A stretch of 64,000 nt of DNA from NCBI GenBank assembly GCA_963723165.1, contig CAVRPP010000003.1, positions 441,788-505,787 of the forward strand, written 5' to 3'. Under the pieces are notes generated by a model. It was given only the letters and a program-made list of their open reading frames with translations, ran no database searches and had not been told where the DNA came from. How positions within the stretch are numbered: the stretch's first letter is position 1; every line of letters begins with the position of its first letter. The position numbers and the translations under genes were made by a program. Below are positions 17,492 to 24,853 of this stretch, piece after piece. The stretch comes from UBA4744 sp963723165. GTDB taxonomy: Bacteria > Actinomycetota > Acidimicrobiia > Spongiisociales > UBA4744.

Positions 17492-18874
17492 TCAGGTTGC
17501 AGCGGCGGAATTGCCGCCGCCAGGGAATAGCGTCTTTCGTGAGTCCCAGAAAACAGCACCCAGGATGATGAGCCCACCGACGCCGATGATCCATTTCAGG
17601 TACTGATCCTCGAAAGCTTCGCCGCAAGAAGCGCACTCCCTATTGACGGGAATGGCGCCGATTCTCCCGTTGGCCACAGGCGCAGTGAGATTGGAGTCAA
17701 CGATGGAGGTCGACGTCGTTTCTGCGGGTATGAGTGCCATGTCTGTAGGGGTGTGATCCGTCCCATGACAGCTCGTGCAATCAACCCGACCGAGATGAGG
17801 ACTATGACAAACAACACACTCCGCATCAACAGCCGTAGGGGTGTGATCCGTCCCATGACAGCTCGTGCAATCAACCCGACCGAGATGAGGACTATGACAA
17901 ACAACACACTCCGCATCAACAGCCGTAGGGGTGTGATCCGTCCCATGACAGCTCGTGCAATCAACCCGACCGAGATGAGGACTATGACAAACAACACACT
18001 CCGCATCAACAGCCGTAGGGGTGTGATCCGTCCCATGACAGCTCGTGCAATCAACCCGACCGAGATGAGGACTATGGCAAGCAACACACTCCGCATCAAC
18101 AGCCGTAGGGGTGTGATCCGTCCCATGACAGCTCGTGCAATCAACCCGACCGAGATGAGGACTATGACAAACAACACACTCCGCATCAACAGCCGTAGGG
18201 GTGTGATCCGTCCCATGACAGCTCGTGCAATCAACCCGACCGAGATGAGGACTATGACAAACAACACACTCCGCATCAACAGCCGTAGGGGTGTGATCCG
18301 TCCCATGACAGCTCGTGCAATCAACCCGACCGTTGTGAGAGATGTGGCAAGCAACACACTCCGCATCAACAGCCGTAGGGGTGTGATCCGTCCCATGACA
18401 GCTCGTGCAATCAACCCGACCGTTGTGAGAGATGTGGCAAGCAACACACTCCGCATCAACAGCCGTAGGGGTGTGATCCGTCCCATGACAGCTCGTGCAA
18501 TCAACCCGACCGTTGTGAGAGATGTGGCAAGCAACACACTCCGCATCAACAGCCGTAGGGGTGTGATCCGTCCCATGACAGCTCGTGCAATCAACCCGAC
18601 CGTTGTGAGAGATGTGGCAAGCAACACACTCCGCATCAACAGCCGTAGGGGTGTGATCCGTCTCATGACAGCTCGTGCAATCAGCCCGACCGTTGTGAGA
18701 GGTGTGGCAAGCGACACACGCGAAATCAGCAGGTCCGGGATCCTGGCGAGGACCTCTACTCAGTTGGACGGCCAAGTCACCGCCCGGTATGTCGGCGAGT
18801 ACCGTCGGCTGGCCAAAAAGTAAGAAGCCAAGGCCAGCCAGCAGGATGGAGCCGATGGTGAGGCGCTTGTTCAC
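17492..18874 (-). CDS. Repeat-built multiheme c-type cytochrome, 22 CXXCH motifs, membrane-anchored
   Basis: A 460-residue protein. Residues 1-28 form a signal peptide. Residues 53-382 are eleven tandem 30-residue units, each with two heme-attachment motifs (C-V-[AV]-C-H and C-T-S-C-H), 22 in all. Each unit has two further histidines (in 'SHNG' or 'PHLG' and in 'TDHTP') that could supply bis-His ligation to both hemes. A spacer follows with an odd 'CASCG' pair (414-417), then a C-terminal transmembrane helix at about 426-443 and a short basic tail. It would sit outside the membrane as a C-anchored electron carrier or wire. The start is GTG at 18874. No maturation genes (ccsA, resB) are nearby. 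No close family was recognised. Confidence 0.88.
   Translation of the reverse strand: MNKRLTIGSILLAGLGFLLFGQPTVLADIPGGDLAVQLSRGPRQDPGPADFACVACHTSHNGRADCTSCHETDHTPTAVDAECVACHISHNGRVDCTSCHGTDHTPTAVDAECVACHISHNGRVDCTSCHGTDHTPTAVDAECVACHISHNGRVDCTSCHGTDHTPTAVDAECVACHISHNGRVDCTSCHGTDHTPTAVDAECVVCHSPHLGRVDCTSCHGTDHTPTAVDAECVVCHSPHLGRVDCTSCHGTDHTPTAVDAECVACHSPHLGRVDCTSCHGTDHTPTAVDAECVVCHSPHLGRVDCTSCHGTDHTPTAVDAECVVCHSPHLGRVDCTSCHGTDHTPTAVDAECVVCHSPHLGRVDCTSCHGTDHTPTDMALIPAETTSTSIVDSNLTAPVANGRIGAIPVNRECASCGEAFEDQYLKWIIGVGGLIILGAVFWDSRKTLFPGGGNSAAAT
17729..18718 (-). repeat. Eleven tandem 90-bp coding repeats
   Basis: The heme units are direct DNA repeats of exactly 90 bp. Four consecutive 'ISHNG'-type units are identical or nearly so. 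The six 'PHLG'-type units are also nearly identical, differing mainly in one unit around 18061-18080, where 'atggcaagc' replaces 'atgacaaac'. The first coding unit (18629-18718) is the most diverged. Identity at silent sites implies recent amplification or gene conversion. The array is about 1 kb, longer than a short read, so copy number may be collapsed in assembly. Confidence 0.95.
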
Positions 18875-18960
18875 TTGTTTGTCCCCAGGCAGTCATCGCC
18901 GGTACTGCCGGTTGGAACAGGAGACTCACGGTATCACCGCGGGAGGAATCTCCCATGCCG
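18875..18960 (-). promoter_or_regulatory. Hairpin-rich 5' leader of the cytochrome gene
   Basis: Three stem-loops can be drawn in the leader: GGCAGT/ACTGCC (18888-18909, 10-nt loop), CGGT/ACCG (18929-18939) and GGGAG/CTCCC (18941-18954). They follow each other closely and end about 14 bp before the GTG. It does not show the GCAAAGCC-type signature of a c-di-GMP-I riboswitch. It may be a structured leader or may be chance pairing in GC-rich DNA. Confidence 0.35.
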
Positions 18961-19432
18961 GCCGTCTCACCGGACGCGGAACCCCATTGTTCGACTACGC
19001 CACCAACCTTCGTTCACCCTCACACTAGCGATTCGACAAACCGTCCCCGACCGTGAGAGTGACCCGGAAGGGCCGGTCGGGGAACGCGCACCCCCAAACA
19101 TGATTGGCACAGCATCCGAAACCGCGGCCCCACCCCCAGCACCCCATGTGCCGTTATGTGCGGGTGTCCGGGCCCAAAGACCCTCGCTGTCCCAGCCCAT
19201 GTTTCACCACGATCCGGATAACGGCGGTCGATTGCGTTCATTTCGAGTACTAGCGGGACCGTCTCACCTGGAACGATCGATGCCCTGCCAGAACCGGGAG
19301 CCCCGCACTAGAAGTGCCGTTATGTGCGTCCCGTGGGTCGAATGGCCCTACCCTCCAGATCGACCTTCCTTGCACTCTTGGAAGCATTATTGACCGGGCT
19401 GAGGGCATGGCAGGTGAGGAGGTAACGACGCA
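18961..19432. other. Long intergenic region without a recognised gene
   Basis: Together with the leader this gives about 560 bp between the divergent cytochrome and membrane-protein genes. Short ORFs occur on both strands, but none has a good ribosome site or recognisable product. A 15-bp direct repeat, GTGCCGTTATGTGCG, occurs at 19148-19162 and 19314-19328, and GAGGAGG lies before the gene at 19433. It probably holds both promoters. Confidence 0.5.
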
Positions 19433-19867
19433 ATGGAGATTGTCTGGGGTGTCGTCCTGATTGTTCTGGGTTTGCTGGCCTGGGGAGGGCAAGGTTTGTC
19501 CTATTTCGCTCCCAGCACCGCAGAGAAGCTGCATCTCACGGAGGGGGAAGAGAAGGTCGAGCCGGTTTTCTGGGCTGATGGCCAAGGTGAAGCGCTCTGG
19601 GACTTCTTGACCCTCTGGATCCTGGTGGTGGCAGGAGTCCTCCTCCTGTTGGATCACGACGCCTGGCCCTATTTCGGTCTGGTCGGCGGAAGCGTCTACG
19701 TCTACTTCGCAGGGAGAGGAATCCTCACCCGACTGGAGATGCAACGCAGCGGATTCCGCATAGGTGACCCAGGCAACGTCCGCCTCGGACTCATCATGCT
19801 CGCTGTATGGGGGGTGGTCGGTCTGATCACCATCGTCACCGCAGCCACCACTTTCTCCGGCTCATGA
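19433..19867 (+). CDS. Small membrane protein of unknown function
   Basis: A 144-residue protein with four predicted transmembrane segments (about 3-20, 62-78, 82-98 and 117-140) and a soluble loop at about 28-55 ('STAEKLHLTEGEEKVEPVFW'). The start has GGTGAGGAGG about 9 bp upstream. No family was recognised. It is followed 28 bp later by another small membrane protein, so the pair is probably an operon divergent from the multiheme cytochrome. A shared role with the cytochrome is possible but unproven. Confidence 0.65.
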   Translation: MEIVWGVVLIVLGLLAWGGQGLSYFAPSTAEKLHLTEGEEKVEPVFWADGQGEALWDFLTLWILVVAGVLLLLDHDAWPYFGLVGGSVYVYFAGRGILTRLEMQRSGFRIGDPGNVRLGLIMLAVWGVVGLITIVTAATTFSGS

Positions 19868-19895
19868 GCGACCCGTCAAGCAGAAGGTAGCAACC

Positions 19896-20330
19896 GTGGA
19901 AGTGACGACAGCGACCTGGCTGATAGCAATTGCTGGACTTGTTCTGATACTCCTCCTTGGTGCGTTCCAGTTCGTGGCCGTGTTACGCCCCCGGTCCGAT
20001 TGGACGGTCCAAAACGTTTACGGAGGTGACCCGAACAGCACCGACCCCAAGGCGTACTTCGCCTACAACCAGGGGTACGCCTGGGCCGACGTATTCCTCT
20101 GGGCACCGATCCAAATCGCAGGCAGCATCGGCATGCTCCTTGGCGAGCGGTGGGGTTTTCTACTCGCCCTTGTCGCCTCTGTCCCATACGTATACACAGC
20201 CATCACCATCTACATCTGGGATCGCGACCTCGGTTCCCGCAAGAACACAATCGGCGGCTGGGTGCTCTGGGGGATCTGGCCGGTATTCGGACTCATCCAG
20301 GGTATCTACAGCCTTCTCAGACTCCTCTAA
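19896..20330 (+). CDS. Small membrane protein of unknown function
   Basis: A 144-residue protein with about four transmembrane segments: one N-terminal (6-28), then after a polar loop ('YGGDPNSTDPKAYFAYNQGY') three more up to the C-terminus. The GTG start at 19896 follows AGAAGG by 8 bp. No family was recognised. It ends before a small terminator-like hairpin. Confidence 0.65.
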   Translation: MEVTTATWLIAIAGLVLILLLGAFQFVAVLRPRSDWTVQNVYGGDPNSTDPKAYFAYNQGYAWADVFLWAPIQIAGSIGMLLGERWGFLLALVASVPYVYTAITIYIWDRDLGSRKNTIGGWVLWGIWPVFGLIQGIYSLLRLL

Positions 20331-20350
20331 CCAAAACACCCGCTACCACC

Positions 20351-20368
20351 GAAACCGATCCGGTTTTC
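20351..20368 (+). terminator. Short intrinsic terminator after the membrane-protein pair
   Basis: AAACCG, a 3-nt loop ATC and CGGTTT followed by one more T and C. The stem is 6 bp, weak but placed 21 bp after the stop of the preceding gene and before the cimA promoter. Confidence 0.45.
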
Positions 20369-20398
20369 TGACCCCCTATCTCTCTTCCCCCGGTACTG

Positions 20399-20427
20399 TT
20401 GACGCCGGCACCTCGATGCGTCATACT
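20399..20427 (+). promoter_or_regulatory. Sigma-A-type promoter of cimA
   Basis: TTGACG at 20399-20404, a 17-bp spacer, then CATACT at 20422-20427. A start site 6-8 bp downstream would fall at or just before the ATG of the leader peptide at 20436, so the leader peptide would be read from a leaderless or nearly leaderless transcript. Confidence 0.65.
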
Positions 20428-20435
20428 GCTCCGCC

Positions 20436-20471
20436 ATGTACGCACCTGCAGCCATCATCATTATCGTGTAG
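20436..20471 (+). CDS. Isoleucine-rich leader peptide of the cimA attenuator
   Basis: An 11-codon ORF, MYAPAAIIIIV then TAG, with four consecutive Ile codons (ATC ATC ATT ATC) followed by Val. It lies directly in front of two hairpins, the second with a T-run, and then cimA. Citramalate synthase feeds isoleucine synthesis, so an Ile-codon sensor is what ribosome-mediated attenuation would need. It is too short for normal ORF calling. There is no Shine-Dalgarno, but leaderless translation is common in actinobacteria and fits the promoter position. Confidence 0.85.
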   Translation: MYAPAAIIIIV

Positions 20472-20494
20472 CGCACACGGATAGCCGTGTGCGC
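20471..20494 (+). promoter_or_regulatory. Attenuator hairpin after the leader-peptide stop
   Basis: A perfect 10-bp stem, GCGCACACGG / CCGTGTGCGC, with a 4-nt loop (ATAG), starting at the last base of the leader stop codon. A ribosome finishing or stalling in the leader would cover its 5' arm. It probably serves as the pause or switching hairpin of the attenuator. I could not derive a clean antiterminator that excludes the terminator, so the exact switching scheme is open. Confidence 0.7.
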
Positions 20495-20497
20495 CCG

Positions 20498-20523
20498 ACC
20501 CTTCGCCCCGCGAAGGGTTTTTT
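20498..20523 (+). terminator. Rho-independent attenuator terminator before cimA
   Basis: ACCCTTCGC / GCGAAGGGT, a 9-bp stem with a 3-nt loop, followed by six T residues, ending 17 bp before the cimA start codon. An intrinsic terminator placed between a promoter and its gene is the signature of transcription attenuation. Confidence 0.85.
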
Positions 20524-20540
20524 GTACCCGGGAGAGCACC

Positions 20541-22118
20541 ATGAAGACCGAAATCTACGACACCACCCTTCGCGACGGTTCGCAGCAGGAAGGAATCTCG
20601 CTGACGGTCGGCGACAAGTTGCGCATCGCCTCCCTGCTCGACGAGCTGGGAGTCGACTACGTCGAGGGCGGGTGGCCGGGCGCCAACCCCAAAGACGACG
20701 AATTCTTCCATCGTGCCAAGAAGGAACTTGATTTTGCCACTGCCACACTGGTCGCGTTCGGATCGACCCGTCGACCTCGCGGCACGGTGGCCGATGACCC
20801 CCAACTGCAGGCCTTGCTGGCCGCCGAAACGGAGATTATCTGCATCGTCGGGAAATCGTGGGACTACCACGTACTCGAAGCGCTCCGGACCGACCTCGAT
20901 GAGGGAGTCCGCATGGTCGAAGAGTCGATAAATTACCTCCGCAGCCACGATCGGCGGGTGTTCTTCGATGCCGAGCACTTCTTCGACGGCTTCCGGACCA
21001 ATCCCGAATTCGCCGTCAGGGTCTTGCAGGCCGCGACCGATGCGGGAGCCGAGCGCCTGGTTTTGTGCGATACCAACGGGGGGACGCTTCCGTCGCAAAT
21101 CCTGACGACCATCGGCCGGATCCAGGAAGCACTGCCGGACGGCCAGCTGGGCGTCCACTTCCACGACGATGTCGGGTGTGCAGTGGCCAGCTCGCTGATT
21201 GCGGTCGATGCCGGAGTGCGCCAGGTGCAGGGGTGCATCAACGGCTATGGAGAACGGACCGGCAACGCAGACCTTTCGACCCTCATTCCCGATCTGGCTC
21301 TCAAGATGGGCCTCCCGGTGCTTCCCGAAGGCCGGCTCGAGCTCCTCGGGCCGGTGGCCCACCACATTGCCGAGGTTGTGAACATCGCCCTCGACCCGCA
21401 CCATCCCTATGTCGGGACCTCGGCCTTCACCCACAAAGCCGGGCTCCACACCTCGGCTTTGGCTCGCAAGTCGGACGCCTATGAGCACGAGGACCCGGCC
21501 CAGGTGGGTAACCACACCAGGATGGTCGTTTCGGAACTGGCCGGCCGGGCCAGTGTTCTCTCTGAGGCAAAGAACCTCGGACTCGAGGTCGACGCCGACG
21601 CGGCTGTTCGCATTCTGGAGCAGGTCAAGGATCTCGAACACAAGGGATATCACTTCGAGGCTGCCGATGGATCCTTTGAGCTGCTCATGCGGAGAGCCCT
21701 CGGGTGGGAACAAGAATTCTTCGAGCTGGAGTCGTTCCGGGTGTTCACCGACCGGCGCGCCAACGAGGAGATCGTGGCGGAAGCAACGGTCAAGGTGCTC
21801 GTAGGAGGCAATCGCGTAGTCACGACCGGCGAAGGGGTTGGACCGGTCCATGCCCTTGACCAGGCCTTGCGGGCGGCGCTCCGCGAGGCCTATCCGGACA
21901 TCGATAGGCTCCGCCTGACCGATTACCGGGTACGAGTCCTTGATTCCTCGCACGGGACGGGAGCGATGGTCCGGGTGTTGCTGGAAACCTCCGCTGAGGA
22001 CGAATCGTGGGGCACGATCGGGGTCCATGAGAATGTCATAGAAGCCTCGTGGGACGCCCTGACCGAAGGCCTCATCGTCGGACTGCTCCGTCGGCGAGAC
22101 GCCAACCCTCCCTTATAG
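20541..22118 (+). CDS. cimA: Citramalate synthase
   Basis: A 525-residue enzyme of the isopropylmalate-synthase superfamily. Citramalate synthase joins pyruvate and acetyl-CoA to (R)-citramalate, the threonine-independent entry to isoleucine. The TIM-barrel signature 'IYDTTLRDGSQQEG' is at the N-terminus, metal ligands are in 'GVHFHDDVGCAVA', and 'CINGYGERTGNADL' follows. The LeuA-type C-terminal regulatory domain (from about 385) is present. The 'GSQQEG' version and overall length match the cimA/2-isopropylmalate-like subfamily rather than LeuA. The ATG at 20541 is used, with GGGAGAG upstream; an open extension upstream would run through the terminator. Expression is probably controlled by Ile supply through the leader. 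Confidence 0.9.
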   Translation: MKTEIYDTTLRDGSQQEGISLTVGDKLRIASLLDELGVDYVEGGWPGANPKDDEFFHRAKKELDFATATLVAFGSTRRPRGTVADDPQLQALLAAETEIICIVGKSWDYHVLEALRTDLDEGVRMVEESINYLRSHDRRVFFDAEHFFDGFRTNPEFAVRVLQAATDAGAERLVLCDTNGGTLPSQILTTIGRIQEALPDGQLGVHFHDDVGCAVASSLIAVDAGVRQVQGCINGYGERTGNADLSTLIPDLALKMGLPVLPEGRLELLGPVAHHIAEVVNIALDPHHPYVGTSAFTHKAGLHTSALARKSDAYEHEDPAQVGNHTRMVVSELAGRASVLSEAKNLGLEVDADAAVRILEQVKDLEHKGYHFEAADGSFELLMRRALGWEQEFFELESFRVFTDRRANEEIVAEATVKVLVGGNRVVTTGEGVGPVHALDQALRAALREAYPDIDRLRLTDYRVRVLDSSHGTGAMVRVLLETSAEDESWGTIGVHENVIEASWDALTEGLIVGLLRRRDANPPL

Positions 22119-22147
22119 TCAGGAAGGTTCGCGAGAAGGGAACCGGC

Positions 22148-23566
22148 GTGAACGTTCCGCACATGACTGCTGATGAGTTTCGGCGGCGGGGCCGAGAGAT
22201 CATTGATTGGCTCGCTGATTACATGGAGCGAGTTGAGGAGTACCCGGTGCTCTCGCAGGTCAAACCGGGCGACATTCGTGCTTTGCTGCCCGAACACCCG
22301 CCCGCCGCGGGCGAGCCATTCGCCCGGGTCATGGGCGACCTCGACCGGGTCGTCATGCCCGGGATCACCCACTGGCAATCGCCCTCCTTCTTTGCCTATT
22401 TCAATGCCAACGCTTCCGGACCGGCGATTCTCGGGGATCTGGTTTCCTCCGGTCTCGGAGTACAGGGGATGCTGTGGGCAACCAGTCCCGCTTGCACCGA
22501 GCTCGAAACCGTGGTGATGGATTGGCTGGTGGAGATGCTGGAACTGCCCCCTGCGTTCCTGTCGTCCGGGGCCGGAGGCGGGGTCATCCAAGATTCGGCC
22601 TCCAGCGCCACGCTTACGGCCATAATCGCGGCTCGGGAGGCGGCCACGGAGCGAACCACCAACCACACCGGGACTGTAGGCAACCTCGTTGCCTACACCT
22701 CGACCCAGGCGCACTCGTCTATCGAGAAGGGGATTCGCATCGCCGGGATCGGCACCGACAACCTCCGTTCAGTCGAGGTGGACTCCGCCTTCGCGATGCT
22801 CCCCGCGGCCCTGGAAGAAGCCATCGAGGAGGATCTGGCTGCAGGCCTTCGGCCCTTCTTCGTCTGCGCCACCATCGGAACCACCTCGTCAACGGCCATC
22901 GATCCGGTTCGGGCCATCGGCGAAATCTGCCGCCGGTACGGTCTGTGGCTGCACGTCGATGCGGCGCTGGCCGGGACGGCGGCACTGTTGCCCGAGATGC
23001 GCTGGATCCACGATGGAGTCGAACTCGCTGACAGCTACGTATTCAATCCCCACAAGTGGATGCTGACCAACTTCGATTGCACGGCCTTCTATGTAGCCGA
23101 CCGAACACCGCTCATCGGAGCGCTCAGCGTGCTGCCGGAGTACCTTCGCAACGAAGCTTCGGCCTCCGGAGCGGTGATCGACTACCGGGACTGGCACATC
23201 CCGCTTGGCCGCCGTTTCCGGGCACTGAAGCTCTGGTTCGTCATCCGCCATTACGGGATTGAAGGTCTTCAGGCCTTCGTGTCCGAACACATGCGGTTGG
23301 CCAAGCTCTTCGCCTCCTGGGTGGATGCCGAACCCGAGTTCGAACTGGCTGCCCCAACGCCGGTCAATCTCGTCTGCTTTCGCCACACCGGCGGGGACGA
23401 CGTCAACCAGCGCATCATGGACCGGGTCAACCAGTCCGGCGAGATGTATTTCACCCATTCCAGGCTCGACGGAAAGCTCACCTTGAGACTGTCGATCGGA
23501 CAGACCCACACCGCCGAGCCGCACGTCGCGAAGGCATGGGAGCTGATCCGGGAAGCGGCTGAATAG
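22148..23566 (+). CDS. PLP-dependent aromatic-L-amino-acid-type decarboxylase
   Basis: A 472-residue group II decarboxylase (DDC/AADC family). The PLP lysine is in 'FNPHKWML' (K303), with the upstream cofactor aspartate in 'WLHVDAALAG' and 'AHSSIEKG' for ring stacking. The GTG at 22148 is preceded by GAGAAGGG at 7 bp. It starts 29 bp after cimA and is probably co-transcribed, so the attenuator may also govern it. The family includes decarboxylases of Tyr, Trp, DOPA and Phe, and some act on Val or Ile-like substrates. Specificity cannot be read from sequence. Confidence 0.88.
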   Translation: MNVPHMTADEFRRRGREIIDWLADYMERVEEYPVLSQVKPGDIRALLPEHPPAAGEPFARVMGDLDRVVMPGITHWQSPSFFAYFNANASGPAILGDLVSSGLGVQGMLWATSPACTELETVVMDWLVEMLELPPAFLSSGAGGGVIQDSASSATLTAIIAAREAATERTTNHTGTVGNLVAYTSTQAHSSIEKGIRIAGIGTDNLRSVEVDSAFAMLPAALEEAIEEDLAAGLRPFFVCATIGTTSSTAIDPVRAIGEICRRYGLWLHVDAALAGTAALLPEMRWIHDGVELADSYVFNPHKWMLTNFDCTAFYVADRTPLIGALSVLPEYLRNEASASGAVIDYRDWHIPLGRRFRALKLWFVIRHYGIEGLQAFVSEHMRLAKLFASWVDAEPEFELAAPTPVNLVCFRHTGGDDVNQRIMDRVNQSGEMYFTHSRLDGKLTLRLSIGQTHTAEPHVAKAWELIREAAE

Positions 23567-23614
23567 ACCTCGATTGCTCAACCGCGCTCCGATGCCTGGC
23601 GACACGGATGCGCT

Positions 23615-24196
23615 TTATGGATCGAAGAGGTCGCGGGGCGGAAGGCGAGTCACCGGTGGTTCCAGCCCGACCAACTGCCGGACCATGTGGGCGGTTGCAC
23701 CCCACAGGACCTCTCCTTCGATGTCGAAAAACCAGACCTTGTGGTTCCGCCACATCTCAAAGCGCCAGTTGAGCGGCTCGGCGAAGATGTCGACGGCCGG
23801 TTCGAGAATCTTGTCCACCTCGCGGGGAGACGGCATCAACTCCGGTATCCCGTTGATCCACCCGACTACCGGAACGACCAGCAGCGAGTATTCGATCGTA
23901 TGAATGGCCGGCAGGAACCCGAGCACTTCAACCGACGCCGGGTTCAACCCAACTTCCTCTTCGGCTTCTCGCAGGGCTGTTCCGACCGGGCCCCCATCGC
24001 CCGTGTCCGGGCGCCCTCCGGGAAAGGCCAGGTGGCCTGCGTGGGTAGGCATGGTCATGGGTCGTTTCGTCAGAATCACCCGGGTCACGCCACCCCCGTC
24101 GTCGTAGAGGGGCACCAGCACCGCAGCCTGCGGCAATTCACCCGGTGGTGGGGGCTCACTCTGGATCCCCGGAAACCGGCCCAAGATATCGTTCAC
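23615..24196 (-). CDS. CoA pyrophosphatase (Nudix, NudL/UPF0035 type)
   Basis: A 193-residue Nudix hydrolase. The signature of the CoA-hydrolysing group, 'ILTKRPMTMPTHAGHLAFPG', comes directly before the Nudix box 'GGRPDTGDGGPVGTALREAE' and 'EEVGL'. Such enzymes split CoA or acyl-CoA to phosphopantetheine and 3',5'-ADP. The GTG at 24196 is chosen because the protein family begins near there. There is no Shine-Dalgarno, but a TACCAT hexamer 8 bp upstream could be a -10 of a leaderless transcript. It is divergent from the GNAT gene. Confidence 0.85.
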   Translation of the reverse strand: MNDILGRFPGIQSEPPPPGELPQAAVLVPLYDDGGGVTRVILTKRPMTMPTHAGHLAFPGGRPDTGDGGPVGTALREAEEEVGLNPASVEVLGFLPAIHTIEYSLLVVPVVGWINGIPELMPSPREVDKILEPAVDIFAEPLNWRFEMWRNHKVWFFDIEGEVLWGATAHMVRQLVGLEPPVTRLPPRDLFDP

Positions 24197-24231
24197 CCGA
24201 ACATGGTACGACGCCGATAGTCTGAGCGGAC

Positions 24232-24846
24232 ATGGATGACCTCTCGACCGACCCACGATTCTCACGCCGGTTCATGTTGCGACCGTTCAAACGTCGCGAC
24301 GCCGACGATATGACCGAGGCCGTGCAGGCATCCCAACTCGAACTCAACGAGTGGCTGCCGTGGGCTCATCTCGGCTACACGAAGGGAGATGCCACCACCT
24401 ACATCCGCGACAGCATCAAGTCCTGGCGGGAAGAACGCGCCTACGACCTGGCGATCAGGAAGACCGATGAACCGGGTCGTCACATCGGCAACATCTCAGT
24501 GTGGTTCGTCTCCCGATCATTCAAAACCGGCGAGGTCGGGTACTGGGTGCGTACGGACGAAACCTCTCGAGGAGTCGCTACCGAAGTGACGGCCCGGGCG
24601 CTGCAGATGGCATTCGAAGAACTCAAGATGCACCGGGTGATTCTTCGGATCGCCACCGGGAACCGCGCCAGCGAACGGGTCGCAGAGAAGCTCGGGTTCT
24701 TCCGGGAGGGGATTCTGCGCGAGGAGATCAAGGTTCGTGGCAAATGGCTCGACCACTCGGTCTGGGGTCTGCTCGAACATGAGTACAAGAAGAACCGGGG
24801 CAGGTACCAGGACCTCATCGGGGCAACAGATCAAGCCGTCGAATAG
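24232..24846 (+). CDS. GNAT N-acetyltransferase (RimJ/RimL-like)
   Basis: A 204-residue acetyltransferase of the GNAT fold. It has the N-terminal 'RRFMLRPFKRRDADDMTEAV', motif A around 'YWVRTDETSRGVATEVTARA' and motif B 'RIATGNRASERVAEKLGF'. Together with 'REGILREEIKVRGKWLDHSV' this is typical of RimJ/RimL-type enzymes that acetylate ribosomal proteins or small molecules. The actual substrate is unknown. It stands alone on the plus strand. Confidence 0.85.
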   Translation: MDDLSTDPRFSRRFMLRPFKRRDADDMTEAVQASQLELNEWLPWAHLGYTKGDATTYIRDSIKSWREERAYDLAIRKTDEPGRHIGNISVWFVSRSFKTGEVGYWVRTDETSRGVATEVTARALQMAFEELKMHRVILRIATGNRASERVAEKLGFFREGILREEIKVRGKWLDHSVWGLLEHEYKKNRGRYQDLIGATDQAVE

Positions 24847-24853
24847 TGAAGAC

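Noticed and set aside
17729..18718. CRISPR array, because of regular direct repeats
   Set aside because: Units are contiguous and coding, without unique spacers, and no cas genes are near.
17596..18823. Long ORFs in other frames and on the plus strand across the cytochrome repeats
   Set aside because: They are 90-bp repeats read in the wrong frame. Only the 17492-18874 frame gives a signal peptide, CXXCH motifs and a membrane anchor.
18875..18960. c-di-GMP or cobalamin riboswitch before the cytochrome gene
   Set aside because: Neither the GCAAAGCC-type core nor a B12 box (GCCACTG) is present.
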